This document shows positions 27,454-36,255 of a stretch of 64,000 bases of DNA, piece after piece (the first letter of the stretch is position 1; each line of letters starts with the position of its first letter). The DNA comes from Pseudomonas frederiksbergensis (lineage in GTDB: Bacteria; Pseudomonadota; Gammaproteobacteria; Pseudomonadales; Pseudomonadaceae), in the NCBI RefSeq assembly GCF_001952935.1, contig NZ_CP018319.1:4918001-4982000 (forward strand), in the 5' to 3' direction. A program made the position numbers and the translations under genes. The notes under the pieces were generated by a model. It did not search any database. It was given only the letters and a program-made list of their open reading frames with translations, and was not told the DNA's origin.

Positions 27454-27672
27454 ATGGCATCTATCGACGACTTCAGGGTCAAATCAAACGAGCTCCTGTT
27501 AGAGCTCGACGCGGCTACCATGGCAATGATGACGCTGGTGTCATCCAAATGCGTTTCAGGTCCCGACTGGGATGTGGCTACCAAAAGACAATGCGACGCT
27601 AATGCACGTTGGGACGCCTTTATAAATGTCCCCAGCGGGGTGGGTTCCGGTGACTCCCCGCTTGCCCTGTGA
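27454..27672 (+). CDS. Tandem small-protein family, copy 3
   Basis: 72 aa from MASIDDFRVKSNELLLELDAA, behind AAGGA. Very close to copy 1 (LVSSKCVSGPDWDVATKRQ). The ~30 bases before the gene also match those before copy 1 (both read TGAnCTCCGC in the leader), so gene and leader were duplicated as a unit. Confidence 0.65.
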   Translation: MASIDDFRVKSNELLLELDAATMAMMTLVSSKCVSGPDWDVATKRQCDANARWDAFINVPSGVGSGDSPLAL

Positions 27673-27868
27673 CCGTTTAAAAGCCGTTCAATGTTGCTCT
27701 GTAGGCTCGCTTTAAAGCGGCGAGAATCAATGCGGGGAGCAGATATTTTTGGCCAGCATTGACGCTGGTTTTTGCTATTTGACGCAGTCACTTGAGAGTG
27801 ATGTCAGAATAGCCTGATAGGCACATAGGCTCTATTCAGTGCCAGACCTATGACAGGCGCGCGCCCCA

Positions 27869-28114
27869 ATGAGCAACTCAGATGATTTCCGCTTCCAGTC
27901 CCACCACCTTTTGCTTGAACTCGATGCTGCTACCAACCACATGATGATGTTGATATCAGCACGACAAGCTGCAGGTTATGCGTGGGATGAAGCTGCCAAG
28001 CGTCAAAAGCTGGCTTACGAAGCGTGGGCAGTTTTTTTATACGCCCCTCAAACTGATCCGATGCCATCCCTCGACGGTCGAGCAGCAGGTAGCTTCGGTC
28101 CGCTTGCAGACTGA
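27869..28114 (+). CDS. Tandem small-protein family, copy 4
   Basis: 81 aa, MSNSDDFRFQSHHLLLELDAATNHMMMLI, then YAWDEAAKRQKLAYEAW. Same fold pattern with a different C-terminal tail. Its end overlaps the convergent DUF4406 gene by 67 nt. Confidence 0.6.
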   Translation: MSNSDDFRFQSHHLLLELDAATNHMMMLISARQAAGYAWDEAAKRQKLAYEAWAVFLYAPQTDPMPSLDGRAAGSFGPLAD

Positions 28115-28422
28115 CGAATCTCCATCCATATCAGATCATGGGCATTCACAACCGTCATGCCGAGGCGTTCAGCGATCAGCACTTCGAGGCGGGCGCCCTT
28201 TGAGGTGGGCCAACCTGGCAGCCTGGCCACGGTGTCGCAGTCCATCAGGGCGGCGATGTCGCGGCGCATGCAGTCGTTCCAGGACCCGCCGTCAGGGTTG
28301 ACCTCGGCGGGGTTGGTGACGGCGTGGCCAGCATCGCGCAGCTTGGCGGTCATTGCTGCGAAGGCGGGGAAGTTGAGGCCGGGCAGTCCGGTCATTGGCC
28401 CGCTGAGGTAGATGCGCTTCAT
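28048..28422 (-). CDS. DUF4406 protein (nucleoside 2-deoxyribosyltransferase-like)
   Basis: 124 aa, starting MKRIYLSGPMTGLPGLNFPAF, the DUF4406 signature, with MRRDIAALMDCD and LPGWPTSKGARLEVLIAERLG typical of the fold. Phage members may act on nucleotides, but activity is unproven. Its ATG overlaps the stop of the upstream 212-aa gene. Confidence 0.88.
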   Translation of the reverse strand: MKRIYLSGPMTGLPGLNFPAFAAMTAKLRDAGHAVTNPAEVNPDGGSWNDCMRRDIAALMDCDTVARLPGWPTSKGARLEVLIAERLGMTVVNAHDLIWMEIRQSASGPKLPAARPSRDGIGSV

Positions 28423-29057
28423 GCGGCCACCTGCTGCTCATGACGCAGGGCTTCCTGCACCGCCTCGACGACACGGTGTAGGTACGTGAACTCGTGGTTG
28501 GGTTCGTTGGCTTTGTCCTGCAACGTGTAGTGCCATTCGTCACCGAACAGCTCGGCCAGGATCTTGTTGTGGTGCCAGCACTCGTTGGGTGTCTCGATAC
28601 TGCTCAACGACTCGCAGTCGTTCCACAGTTCCCGGGCCTCTGACTTTGACAGCTCGCCGAGTTCCCAATCACGTCGCCCGGTCTGTTGCCGGCGGCGCTG
28701 GAGAATGCACAGACGAGCCAGTTGCTCTAGGGCATCGCCACTGAACTTGGTCGAACTGATACCGCGGTCCAGGCAATTGAGCACGTACTCGGCGTGGCAG
28801 TTGATAACGAACTGAGCCAAGGTGCGCTGACCCATGCCGCCCCAATAGGCGTTCCAACTCTTGTCCCAGCAGTTGATGGTGATCTTGCCTTGGCCGGACC
28901 AGTACAGCGGGTCCTGCTCGGTAGGGCAGTCGCGCCGCCCGAAGTCCTCGAGGAACACGGTGATCGGGTCGAGCCTTGGCGCGCCGGTGATGACCAGCTT
29001 CGTCACGGTCGAGCGCTCAACCTTCAGCGGCTCAGCGATTTTGTTTTCTGTGGGCAT
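28419..29057 (-). CDS. Hypothetical phage protein, 212 aa
   Basis: Begins MPTENKIAEPLKVERSTVTKLVITGAPRLDPITVFLEDFG. The region up to residue 80, with WSGQGKITINCWDKSWNAYW, is a recurrent prophage protein type; no enzyme motif is clear. It is in the leftward operon directly before DUF4406. Confidence 0.75.
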   Translation of the reverse strand: MPTENKIAEPLKVERSTVTKLVITGAPRLDPITVFLEDFGRRDCPTEQDPLYWSGQGKITINCWDKSWNAYWGGMGQRTLAQFVINCHAEYVLNCLDRGISSTKFSGDALEQLARLCILQRRRQQTGRRDWELGELSKSEARELWNDCESLSSIETPNECWHHNKILAELFGDEWHYTLQDKANEPNHEFTYLHRVVEAVQEALRHEQQVAA

Positions 29058-29157
29058 GGGGCGTCCTATGCCGGGTCATGCCCGGGCGGCTGGCGTGAAG
29101 TGACTTTGTGGGCTATTGGTTGATGATCCGGCATGAGGTCGGACCAAGGAGTAGCGC

Positions 29158-29400
29158 ATGAGTGAAGGTTGGCCTCCCTATATCCACGTCTATCGAGAAG
29201 AAAACCTACTGATCTCATTTTCGGTGAGGGGGAATTACCAGAGGATTTTCATCTCTCCTGACCAGCAGCCCGATAGGCCCGCTGATAGTCAGCTGGTCGT
29301 GTACGATGTGATTTTTGGAAGCTGGCCGACGTATGAGGAGGCGCTTAACTCCGGTATTAAGGCAGCCGAGAAGTTCGTCGACGATCACTGGGCGACTTAG
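29158..29400 (+). CDS. Hypothetical protein, 80 aa
   Basis: MSEGWPPYIHVYREENLLISFSVRGNYQRIF; a beta-rich start and a helical end. An AAGGAG site sits 6 nt before the ATG. Opposite in direction to the early operon, so another small moron. Not recognised. Confidence 0.6.
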   Translation: MSEGWPPYIHVYREENLLISFSVRGNYQRIFISPDQQPDRPADSQLVVYDVIFGSWPTYEEALNSGIKAAEKFVDDHWAT

Positions 29401-29784
29401 GCTGCCTGGCTTTCCTGCTTCGGCGGCCATTCCGCAAAGCCAACTTTTGGCGCCTTCGTTTTCGGGTTGATGATCGGCTTGCCCTTGGCGTCAGTCAGTA
29501 CTGCCTTTGACCTGATCCGCATATCGCGGCATTGAAGCGTCTTGCGGGCCAGCTCGATGAACTGCTCGGCGTACTGAGGCGCATCAAACAGAGGGGAGAG
29601 CTGGCGCACCGTACCCCCCCATTATTTGCTCGGTCTTCTTCTCGACCAGAGCCAGCCATTCAACCAGAGGAATTTGCTCGACGCCGCCTGGTGCCTGAAG
29701 ATTCTTGCGGGTCCCTTTTATGCGCTTCTTGGCTTCGGCGAAGGCGACTGGGCGGGTCATGCCAAACACTGCAAATGTGCTCAT
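29397..29784 (-). pseudogene. Phage hypothetical protein split by a frameshift at a G7 run
   Basis: Two overlapping frames: 29584-29784 (MSTFAVFGMTRPVAFAEAKKR, ending shortly after EQIMGG) and 29397-29609 (QLSPLFDAPQYAEQFIELARK). Removing one G from the seven-G run (C run at 29614-29620 on the plus strand) joins them as EQIMGGTVRQLSPLFDAP, a sensible ~128-aa protein. It may be a real mutation, slippage or a sequencing error. Confidence 0.7.
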
Positions 29785-29935
29785 GGGTTATCTCCAGGCA
29801 GACGCCTGCCTCGCCGGCTGGCGTGATTCGTTAAGTAAATTGAGTAGAACTGACGGAAGGTGTCAGTGGCCAAAGCTGTGAAATTGGTGTTTGATAGCGA
29901 TGGCGTTTTGATGCCTAACCAGCGGGAGTAACAAT

Positions 29936-30217
29936 ATGAGTGAGACTATTGATCACAATACTGGGCGCCCAATTGATGCCGGCGTAGTGGCCATCGGTGT
30001 CGGTGCATTGGGTGCAGCTGCTCATTTACTGAATCAAGTAGCACAGCACAAAGAGATGCTAGGTTCAGCCGGGTCGGTAGTGGTTGGAGCAGTCACGTCC
30101 AATCCGAAGGTTGTCTTGGGAGTCGCCGCCGCTGTAGGTGCCGGCTACTGTATTTATCGCCTCACTCAAAGTGGAACCAATTTTGAGTTTGGCAAACTCA
30201 AATACTCAAGGAAGTAA
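29936..30217 (+). CDS. Small membrane protein, 93 aa
   Basis: MSETIDHNTGRPIDAGVVAIGVGALGAAAH, with glycine-alanine-rich hydrophobic segments at about 17-33, 45-60 and 63-77. GGGAG precedes the start. The glycine zipper-like pattern suggests membrane association. Function unknown; a moron by orientation. Confidence 0.55.
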   Translation: MSETIDHNTGRPIDAGVVAIGVGALGAAAHLLNQVAQHKEMLGSAGSVVVGAVTSNPKVVLGVAAAVGAGYCIYRLTQSGTNFEFGKLKYSRK

Positions 30218-30223
30218 CGCCAC

Positions 30224-31287
30224 TTATACGGATGAACGACGTTCAAGAAGAATGTCCATCTGCGACGCGCCGTCGAGCCATGCTGCCGCGACTCGTCGTT
30301 CGGCCATTGCGGCATAGTCCGGGTTTAGCTCGCAGAGGATCGACTTGCGACCTTCCTGCATCGCGACCACCGCTGTGGTACCAGCTCCTCCGAATGGGTC
30401 GAGCACGATTCCTCCGCGTGGTGCGCCGGCCAAGATGCATGGCCGAATCAGGTCGGGCGGGAAGGTGGCGAAGTGGGCACCTTTGAAGCTGTGCGTCGGT
30501 ACCGACCAGACGCTGCGTTTGTTTCGCTCGCTCGGCATCACCGCAAGGGCTGAGTTCATCGACTCGTTGTCTTTGATTCGCCCCCGATCGCGCTCTTCGC
30601 CGTCGGTGCCATGACCCCAGCCAACCCCATTCGATTTCCTGGCCACTGCTTTCATGTTGCCGTTGCTCTTCGCCCCGCCGTTGGCCCGCTCACTGCCGAT
30701 CTGCGCAAGAACATCCTGCGAGAGCCGGTTGTGTGTGTTCGGTGAGCAGGGTTCGAGGATCGCGCACTGGTCGAAGTAGTACTTCTGTGACTTGCTCAAC
30801 AGGAAGATGTATTCGTGGGACTTGGTGCACCTGTCCCGGACGCTCTCCGGCATTGGATTGGTTTGTGCCAGATGATGTCTTGGCGCAGATACCAGCCATC
30901 ATCCTGGAGCGCGAAGGCCAGACGCCACGGCATGCCCATCATGTCCTTTACCTTGATCCCATCCGTCAGCGGCGCGCGATCTGGTGAGACGGCAGCTCGA
31001 TCGCGGCGAAACGACAGATTGCCGGTGGAGCGCGCTGCGTAGCTGTCGCCCATGTTCACCCAGGCCGTGCCGTCGTCGCGGAGAACTCGACGCACTTCGC
31101 GGAACACTTCAACAAGGCGGGCAATGAACTCAGCTGGTGTTTGCTCCAGGCCTATTTGCCCGTCGACGCCGTAATCCCGCAACCCAAAGTAGGGCGGGCT
31201 GGTCACGCAGCACTGCACTGACTGGTCGGGCAGGGTCCGCATCATGTCGATGCAGTCGCCGACCAGTATCTGGTGGGAAGGGGTCAT
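30224..31287 (-). pseudogene. Phage DNA methyltransferase with a frameshift
   Basis: The 5' frame (30796-31287) has ILVGDCIDMMRTLPDQSV and TSPPYFGLRDYG, the target-base motif of amino-methyltransferases of the N4-C/N6-A type. It ends after WHKP. The 3' frame (30224-30853) resumes with MPESVRDRCTKSHEYIFLLSK and carries LDPFGGAGTT, the AdoMet-binding motif. One base is missing in the short run around 30857-30865; adding it restores WHKPNPMPESVRD. Intact, it would be ~354 aa and could protect phage DNA from host restriction. Confidence 0.88.
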
Positions 31288-31344
31288 AAGTAATTTCCAG
31301 TCAGGCGCCGCCCTCCGTGACCGGATGCGCAGCGTGGGTAGTGT

Positions 31345-31728
31345 TTATTTCGGAATGTCGATCTCGTCGTCAGGCTCTGGTGGATCGTCGACGAGCGACT
31401 TCAATCCGGCCTCTATCAAAATGCGCGACACCTTTTCGCTAACGACAAAAGGTGTCGTGACACACTTGAGCATATGCGCCGCCGTTTCGAAGTCGGCGGC
31501 GATCACATTGCGCAGCAGGTTCTGATACACCTCCTGCTGGTTGTTGAAGCCATGCTCCTTCATCAGCCGCTTGAGGTCGGGCATGAACACGCCAGCTACC
31601 TCAACAGTGAATCGGCCGATTCCCTTCTTGGCATCTTCGGCGGCCTTCTTCTCGCGCTTCTTGCGCTGCTTGATGGCTTCCGCTGTTGGCTGCGGTTCTT
31701 CCGTCGGCAGCTGTAGTTCTTCGGCCAT
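31345..31728 (-). CDS. Hypothetical phage protein, possible regulator, 127 aa
   Basis: Highly charged N-terminus (EAIKQRKKREKKAAEDAKK) and then a helical part, GRFTVEVAGVFMPDLKRLMK. CVTTPFVVSEKVSR is encoded by one of the three 36-bp dyad repeats found in this prophage (31424-31459). DNA binding is a guess from charge. Confidence 0.65.
   Translation of the reverse strand: MAEELQLPTEEPQPTAEAIKQRKKREKKAAEDAKKGIGRFTVEVAGVFMPDLKRLMKEHGFNNQQEVYQNLLRNVIAADFETAAHMLKCVTTPFVVSEKVSRILIEAGLKSLVDDPPEPDDEIDIPK
31424..31459. repeat. 36-bp dyad element, copy 1
   Basis: CGCGACACCTTTT, 10 bp, AAAAGGTGTCGTG. Same 13-10-13 geometry as the copies at 44553-44588 and 50263-50298. Lies inside a coding sequence. 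Confidence 0.7.
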
Positions 31729-31803
31729 GGCCTACCTCTTCAATTCCGTGGGCCGGTAGATCCAGCCAGGTTTGTCGTTTGCGTTGCTGGACGCGGAACC
31801 GTC

Positions 31804-32265
31804 TCATGCCGCTGCCTTGACCTGACTCCAAGCCCCGACCGCTTCAAAAATCCGCGCTGCGTGAGCCTCGTCGAGCGATAGCGATTCAGGAATAGCTATC
31901 CAGCCAGAAGCCACCATCTGGCTTTGATTGGCTGAGTCGCGCAGCTTCTTGTAGCAATGCTCGATCACGTCTTCCAGGTGGTCGGAGAGATAGACTCCGT
32001 CCGGCGCCACCTCGATCGACTTGCTGTAGCGGTCGCCGCGAGCATCAATGCAGAGAGCGCTGAGGTAGATCGTCCAGCGGTGAGGGATCCCGCACACTGT
32101 TTGGCCAATCTTCCCTGGTGCGATGTTCTTCAGCGACTTGTAATTGATCATGCCCTGGTGCCCGCTGGGATCGATGTTCACCACCGCGACATGGTTGGTG
32201 GCCAGCAGCGAACGACACGATCGGTCGATGCGGGCCTTGAGGTTGTGCGGCTTGCGTTTGCTCAT
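31804..32265 (-). CDS. Hypothetical phage protein, 153 aa
   Basis: MSKRKPHNLKARIDRSCRSLLATNHVAVVNIDPSGHQGMINYKSL. A short basic start followed by a mixed fold. This protein type recurs beside YqaJ/RecT genes in Pseudomonas phages; I cannot assign a role. Its start overlaps the preceding stop. Confidence 0.7.
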   Translation of the reverse strand: MSKRKPHNLKARIDRSCRSLLATNHVAVVNIDPSGHQGMINYKSLKNIAPGKIGQTVCGIPHRWTIYLSALCIDARGDRYSKSIEVAPDGVYLSDHLEDVIEHCYKKLRDSANQSQMVASGWIAIPESLSLDEAHAARIFEAVGAWSQVKAAA

Positions 32266-32504
32266 AATGCCTCCGCGAGTTTCCGCAGTGCCTTGCGCTC
32301 AGCTGCACTGATGGCGGGCCGGCGGCGCTTGAGGATGGTTCCGGGGTCGATATTTTTGGAACGCTCAGCCGGCGGTGGGTTGATTTGAGCAGCCTCCGAT
32401 CGTGAGAAACGCCCGCCCGCGGCCATGTGCTGTTCGACCTGGCTGAAAAGCTCCAGCGCTTTCTCGCGCCGGAACGCGATGTCGTATTTCAGGTTGCTGA
32501 TCAT
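32262..32504 (-). CDS. Hypothetical phage protein, 80 aa
   Basis: MISNLKYDIAFRREKALELFSQVEQHMAAGGRFSRSEAAQ. Helical and basic toward the end (ILKRRRPAISAAERKALRKL). Its start overlaps the exonuclease stop by 4 nt, so it is tied to the recombination genes. Confidence 0.65.
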   Translation of the reverse strand: MISNLKYDIAFRREKALELFSQVEQHMAAGGRFSRSEAAQINPPPAERSKNIDPGTILKRRRPAISAAERKALRKLAEAL

Positions 32505-34159
32505 GCCGCCACCTTTACCAGCCTCACGCCGGCCATGCTGAACTTGGAACCCTGGTCCGCGACAAGCGCGTCGAGCGCTTCCCAGTTGACGGACAGAACC
32601 GAAAGAGGGGCTTGGCCGTAAGCCACGGCCTTGACCAGCGCCTCAAGATCGAAGACTTCAGCCTGCAAATTCGCAGGCTGGGTGACTGGCGCTGTCACCG
32701 GTTTGGATGCAGTCTGATGAGCTGCGGCAGCAACTCTTATTGGTGCTGGTGTCACAGCAGGTGCGGCTGTCACTACCGGCGCAGGTTCCACAACAACCGC
32801 GGCGGCCTGCTTCGCCTTGTCCTCGTCGGCGATCCGCTGCAGCTCTTCCTGACGAATCCGCTTGCGAGTGGCTTCGGCTTTCTCTTCCTCGGCCTTCTCA
32901 TGTTCCGAGATCCGAAATTTGATCAACGTCACCAGGTCGTCATTGGCTTTTGTCACCAACTGCTGGATGTCGCTGAACAGGAATGCGTGATCGGCGGCCA
33001 GTTCGGCAAGGCTGGTCAGGTTCAAGCGAATGCAGTCGGCAGCTTGGCTGGCATCGATCTTCGCCCGGGCCAGTTCGGTATCAACAGCATCTTGCAAGCT
33101 GGCAATGGTGCGTTTGTTCTTCATGGCGCCAACGAAATCTGCGGCCACCGCTGGCAGCACGACCTTGCCCAGCGTCTTGTTGATTGCAGCCACGTGATCA
33201 GTCAGAGACTGTTCGGCCTTCTGCTTGATGTTGGTTTTGACCAGCAATTCCTGCGCCTTCACCAGCTTGTCGACTTTCAGGCGAGTTTCGCGGGCATGTG
33301 CTGATACCCGATCCAGAGACGAGAACAGTTCGTCAATGGTTGCGGTTTGCGACAGTGCTTGCTTCTTCGCGGCTGCGACAGCCTCTTCGACATCGCCGCA
33401 CCACTTCAGGGCCTTCTTGGCGTCCGCGAAGTCCTGGTCCGTTTGCAGCGTGGTTTTCACCGAGTCGATGACCGCCAGTGCTGATTGCTCGAACAGCTTG
33501 AGGTTGCTCGCGGTAACCATGCCGGTGAGTTCGATACGCAGCGCTGGCAGTTCGTCGGGCGCCTTGCCGACGACGATCGAAGGGGCATCAGCCACTACAT
33601 GGACGCCGAGGTCCGCTTCGAACTGCTTCCAGCCTTCGATCAACTGTTCGGCGCGGCCAGCGACCGGACGGTATTCCATGCTGACGAAGTTCTCGGCGGT
33701 GCCGTCTGAGCAAACGAAGATCACTCGCTCGGCGCCGCTGACCAGCAGCTGTTGCTCAAGTTGCCAGTAATAGTGCGGGGCCAGGTCTTCAGCCTTCACC
33801 TGGGCTACCAGCGATTCGTTCCAGAGCTTGTGCTCGAACAGTGTCTCGCCGAGCATCGTCGCGCCGTCCATCGAGGCCAGCAGGTTGCCCAGCGTGCCAA
33901 CAACCGGATACAGCTCTTCGCCAATCATCACTTCGACCAGCGGGCGGGCCGCCGCTTCAGTGGCGTGGCCTTTGTCGAAGATGAACTGCTGCGACGGAGT
34001 CACGTCAGGGGAGATGCCGGTCTTCTTCAGGGTCAGCAGCTCGGTACGGGTCTGGTACTTCGAGGCGCCCTTCATGGCGGGGGCTTCGGAGGCGGTGAAG
34101 TGCTGGGCGCGCAGTGCGTGCCACTCGGCGGAGCCTTGAGCTACGTTATGGATTTTCAT
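32501..34159 (-). CDS. YqaJ-type viral recombinase/exonuclease with long C-terminal extension
   Basis: 552 aa. The first ~200 residues match the YqaJ/lambda-exonuclease fold: QGSAEWHALRAQHFTASEAPA, then LFEHKLWNESLVAQVKAEDL and PHYYWQLEQQLLVSG with the acidic/lysine active-site spacing. The next ~250 residues are helical and coiled, and a Pro/Ala/Val linker (about 460-500) leads to a short C-terminal domain. It would resect dsDNA ends for RecT, whose stop overlaps this start by 4 nt. Confidence 0.85.
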   Translation of the reverse strand: MKIHNVAQGSAEWHALRAQHFTASEAPAMKGASKYQTRTELLTLKKTGISPDVTPSQQFIFDKGHATEAAARPLVEVMIGEELYPVVGTLGNLLASMDGATMLGETLFEHKLWNESLVAQVKAEDLAPHYYWQLEQQLLVSGAERVIFVCSDGTAENFVSMEYRPVAGRAEQLIEGWKQFEADLGVHVVADAPSIVVGKAPDELPALRIELTGMVTASNLKLFEQSALAVIDSVKTTLQTDQDFADAKKALKWCGDVEEAVAAAKKQALSQTATIDELFSSLDRVSAHARETRLKVDKLVKAQELLVKTNIKQKAEQSLTDHVAAINKTLGKVVLPAVAADFVGAMKNKRTIASLQDAVDTELARAKIDASQAADCIRLNLTSLAELAADHAFLFSDIQQLVTKANDDLVTLIKFRISEHEKAEEEKAEATRKRIRQEELQRIADEDKAKQAAAVVVEPAPVVTAAPAVTPAPIRVAAAAHQTASKPVTAPVTQPANLQAEVFDLEALVKAVAYGQAPLSVLSVNWEALDALVADQGSKFSMAGVRLVKVAA

Positions 34160-34908
34160 GCTGCTTCACCTTCGAGTGGCTTCAGTTTGTTGATGGAGTC
34201 GATTTGTTCGGCGGTCAGCGTGTATTTGCTGCTGACAGTGGCGATCACTTGTTCGGGCGACTTGCCGCCCTCGATCGCCTTCCGCCATTTCGGCAGGTTT
34301 TCTGCCAGCTTCTCGTCGGGATACGTCTCAAGCGCCGCCGGCGCCTCGATCTTGGCTACGCTCGCCAGTGGCTGGCCGGCCTCGCGCTCTTTCGGCATGT
34401 CCTGCAGCTCTTCGGCGACCGGCATGCCGCGCAACACATCAGGGAAGACGTCACGCAAGGCGAAGGCCCGGGCGCGCATCTGGCGCATGCGTTTCGGGTG
34501 CTGTGTCCAAGGGCCTTGTTTGCCCATCAGACCTGCCGTTTTTGCATCTTCCATGTCGAAGGTGCGCGCCTGCTCGTCTTCGCCGCGGCGCTTCACCCGG
34601 CAAGTGGCCGTGTGGCCGTCGTCGCTTTCGTAGACGTACTCGCACAGAGGTGAGCCGCGCACCAAGGCGATCACTGCGTCGCCCCAAAGCGCTGGCCGTC
34701 CGTTGATGACCGCGATGTTCTGCATCGCTTGCAGTGGTTGCAGGCCCAGCTCAAGCCCCCACTGGATGGCGACCAAGATGTTGCCCGGGTTGCCGAGAAA
34801 CTCTTTCGGCACGATGGTCGACTTGGCCAGGATGTCGGCGAAAGCCATTGCCTCGGTAAGCGACGACGGCGTCAGGCTGAAGCTTTGCTTTGTGGTTAAT
34901 TCGGACAC
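34156..34908 (-). CDS. recT: RecT-family single-strand annealing recombinase
   Basis: 250 aa from a GTG at 34908, chosen because AAGGA sits 7 nt upstream; an ATG 8 codons earlier is also open. Family features: AMAFADILAKSTIVPKEF, GNILVAIQWGLELGLQPLQA and the INGRPALWGDA segment typical of RecT proteins of this branch. It anneals the strands made by the YqaJ exonuclease. Confidence 0.9.
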   Translation of the reverse strand: MSELTTKQSFSLTPSSLTEAMAFADILAKSTIVPKEFLGNPGNILVAIQWGLELGLQPLQAMQNIAVINGRPALWGDAVIALVRGSPLCEYVYESDDGHTATCRVKRRGEDEQARTFDMEDAKTAGLMGKQGPWTQHPKRMRQMRARAFALRDVFPDVLRGMPVAEELQDMPKEREAGQPLASVAKIEAPAALETYPDEKLAENLPKWRKAIEGGKSPEQVIATVSSKYTLTAEQIDSINKLKPLEGEAA

Positions 34909-34952
34909 GAGCGAATCCTTGCCGCGATGCACGCAGCGTTTGAAGGTGTGGG

Positions 34953-35069
34953 TTATTGAGTGAGCTGCGAGCAGTAAGCGCTTGCCAGCATCCAGGCAGC
35001 GAAGAAGAGCAGGGCGATGGCTGAGCCGCGCCAGAAGCAGTAGCGCTTGGCGCGCTGGTAGGAGGTCAT
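34953..35069 (-). CDS. 38-aa single-helix membrane peptide
   Basis: Starts MTSYQRAKRYCFWRG and has one hydrophobic helix, SAIALLFFAAWMLASAY, with positive residues on the inner side. The ATG overlaps the stop of the gene before it (ATGA), which supports translation. Unknown function. Confidence 0.55.
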   Translation of the reverse strand: MTSYQRAKRYCFWRGSAIALLFFAAWMLASAYCSQLTQ

Positions 35070-35260
35070 GGCCGGACCCTCACCGCGATCCGGCCACCTT
35101 TCATGGTTGTAGCCAGGCGCTGCGGCAGGCTGGCGACCAGAACTTCCCGAGGTTTGCCAATCACCTCGTTGAAGGGAAGACCGAAGCCGAGCAGGATCAG
35201 CTTCGATTCGATCTCATCGAGCTGCTCATCGATGAGCGATTTAACCGGGGCAGTACTCAT
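35066..35260 (-). CDS. Hypothetical phage protein, 64 aa
   Basis: MSTAPVKSLIDEQLDEIESKLILLGFG. Helical start, basic C-terminus. It overlaps its upstream neighbour by 4 nt and the membrane peptide gene by 4 nt, so it is a compact operon member. Confidence 0.65.
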   Translation of the reverse strand: MSTAPVKSLIDEQLDEIESKLILLGFGLPFNEVIGKPREVLVASLPQRLATTMKGGRIAVRVRP

Positions 35261-35448
35261 GACAACTCCTTGCGCTGCCGACAGACTTTCAGCAGGCGCT
35301 TGCAGTAGTGACTGAATTCTTCAAGGCTGATCAGGTGATCGGTCATCAGGTTGGTGATGATCTGCTGCACCAGAATGCTGTTGCCGGGAGGACTGTCAGG
35401 ATGCTCCAGGCTATCCAGCGCCTCATCGATCAAGATGTACGGGCTCAC
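35257..35448 (-). CDS. Hypothetical phage protein, 63 aa
   Basis: MSPYILIDEALDSLEHPDSPPGNSILVQQIITN. Predicted helical; no motif recognised. ATGA overlaps on both sides. Confidence 0.65.
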   Translation of the reverse strand: MSPYILIDEALDSLEHPDSPPGNSILVQQIITNLMTDHLISLEEFSHYCKRLLKVCRQRKELS

Positions 35449-35861
35449 GACTCGTCATCCTCGGCATCGGCGATCAGCCCGTCACTGGCGTAAGGCTCAA
35501 GTAGCGCCTCGGCGATCTCGAAAATCTTGCCGCTGACGTGGCCGCTCGGTCCGAGCAAGTTCGTGGCGAAGATTTTGACGTTGCCACCTACGTATGCCGC
35601 CGCCACCAGTTGCGCAAACCAATCCCCATCGTCGGCGCCGTCGATCTGCCGTTGCACCAGGTGTTCCTGAATTTTCGCGATGAACTGCTCTTGCGTGACC
35701 CCTTGCCAATGCCCGTGGCGGCGCAGGAACAGAACGTCACAACCCAACACCAACTGCTCGGCGTTGTTCTCGATCCAGCGGGTCACAGCTTCCTGATAAC
35801 TCGAATCGTCTTCGGGCTCCGCGTTGTCGTGGCGAAGCTGGCATTTGAGTAGTGCGTTCAT
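35445..35861 (-). CDS. Hypothetical phage protein, 138 aa
   Basis: Starts MNALLKCQLRHDNAEPEDDSS, behind GGAGG at a good distance; 16 further codons upstream are open but lack a site. Acidic at both ends. First gene of the tightly overlapping recombination block. Confidence 0.65.
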   Translation of the reverse strand: MNALLKCQLRHDNAEPEDDSSYQEAVTRWIENNAEQLVLGCDVLFLRRHGHWQGVTQEQFIAKIQEHLVQRQIDGADDGDWFAQLVAAAYVGGNVKIFATNLLGPSGHVSGKIFEIAEALLEPYASDGLIADAEDDES

Positions 35862-36255
35862 GGTCGCCTCCAGAGTGGCGGGTGTTGATTCAACAAAACT
35901 CGGCTGCACTCATCCGTTCCGCTGGTTGCCGTTGGGCGCGGAGGGGAGTGCATGCGGGTGGTGTCGGTGGAGAAAGTTACCCAAGCCCGCTGCTGGCGAC
36001 GGCCTGGGTTTGCAGCATCAAGTTGTCTTCGTGTGCTGGGGTGGCCTACCGCAATTCCGGCCGATGCGCGGTGACATCGACGACCTACTGTCCGCTGCCT
36101 GAATGAGTGTTGGGCGCAGCCTTCAGACTTGCTGCGCCACGCGGGTGGATCGTTCAGCTACTTCATGGCGCATCCTCCACGACGTGGGCAACTCCCGAGC
36201 ATTCCTCGGTAGTTGGTTGTGATGCAGGTGGGCGGTTATAGGCCGCAGTTTCGTC

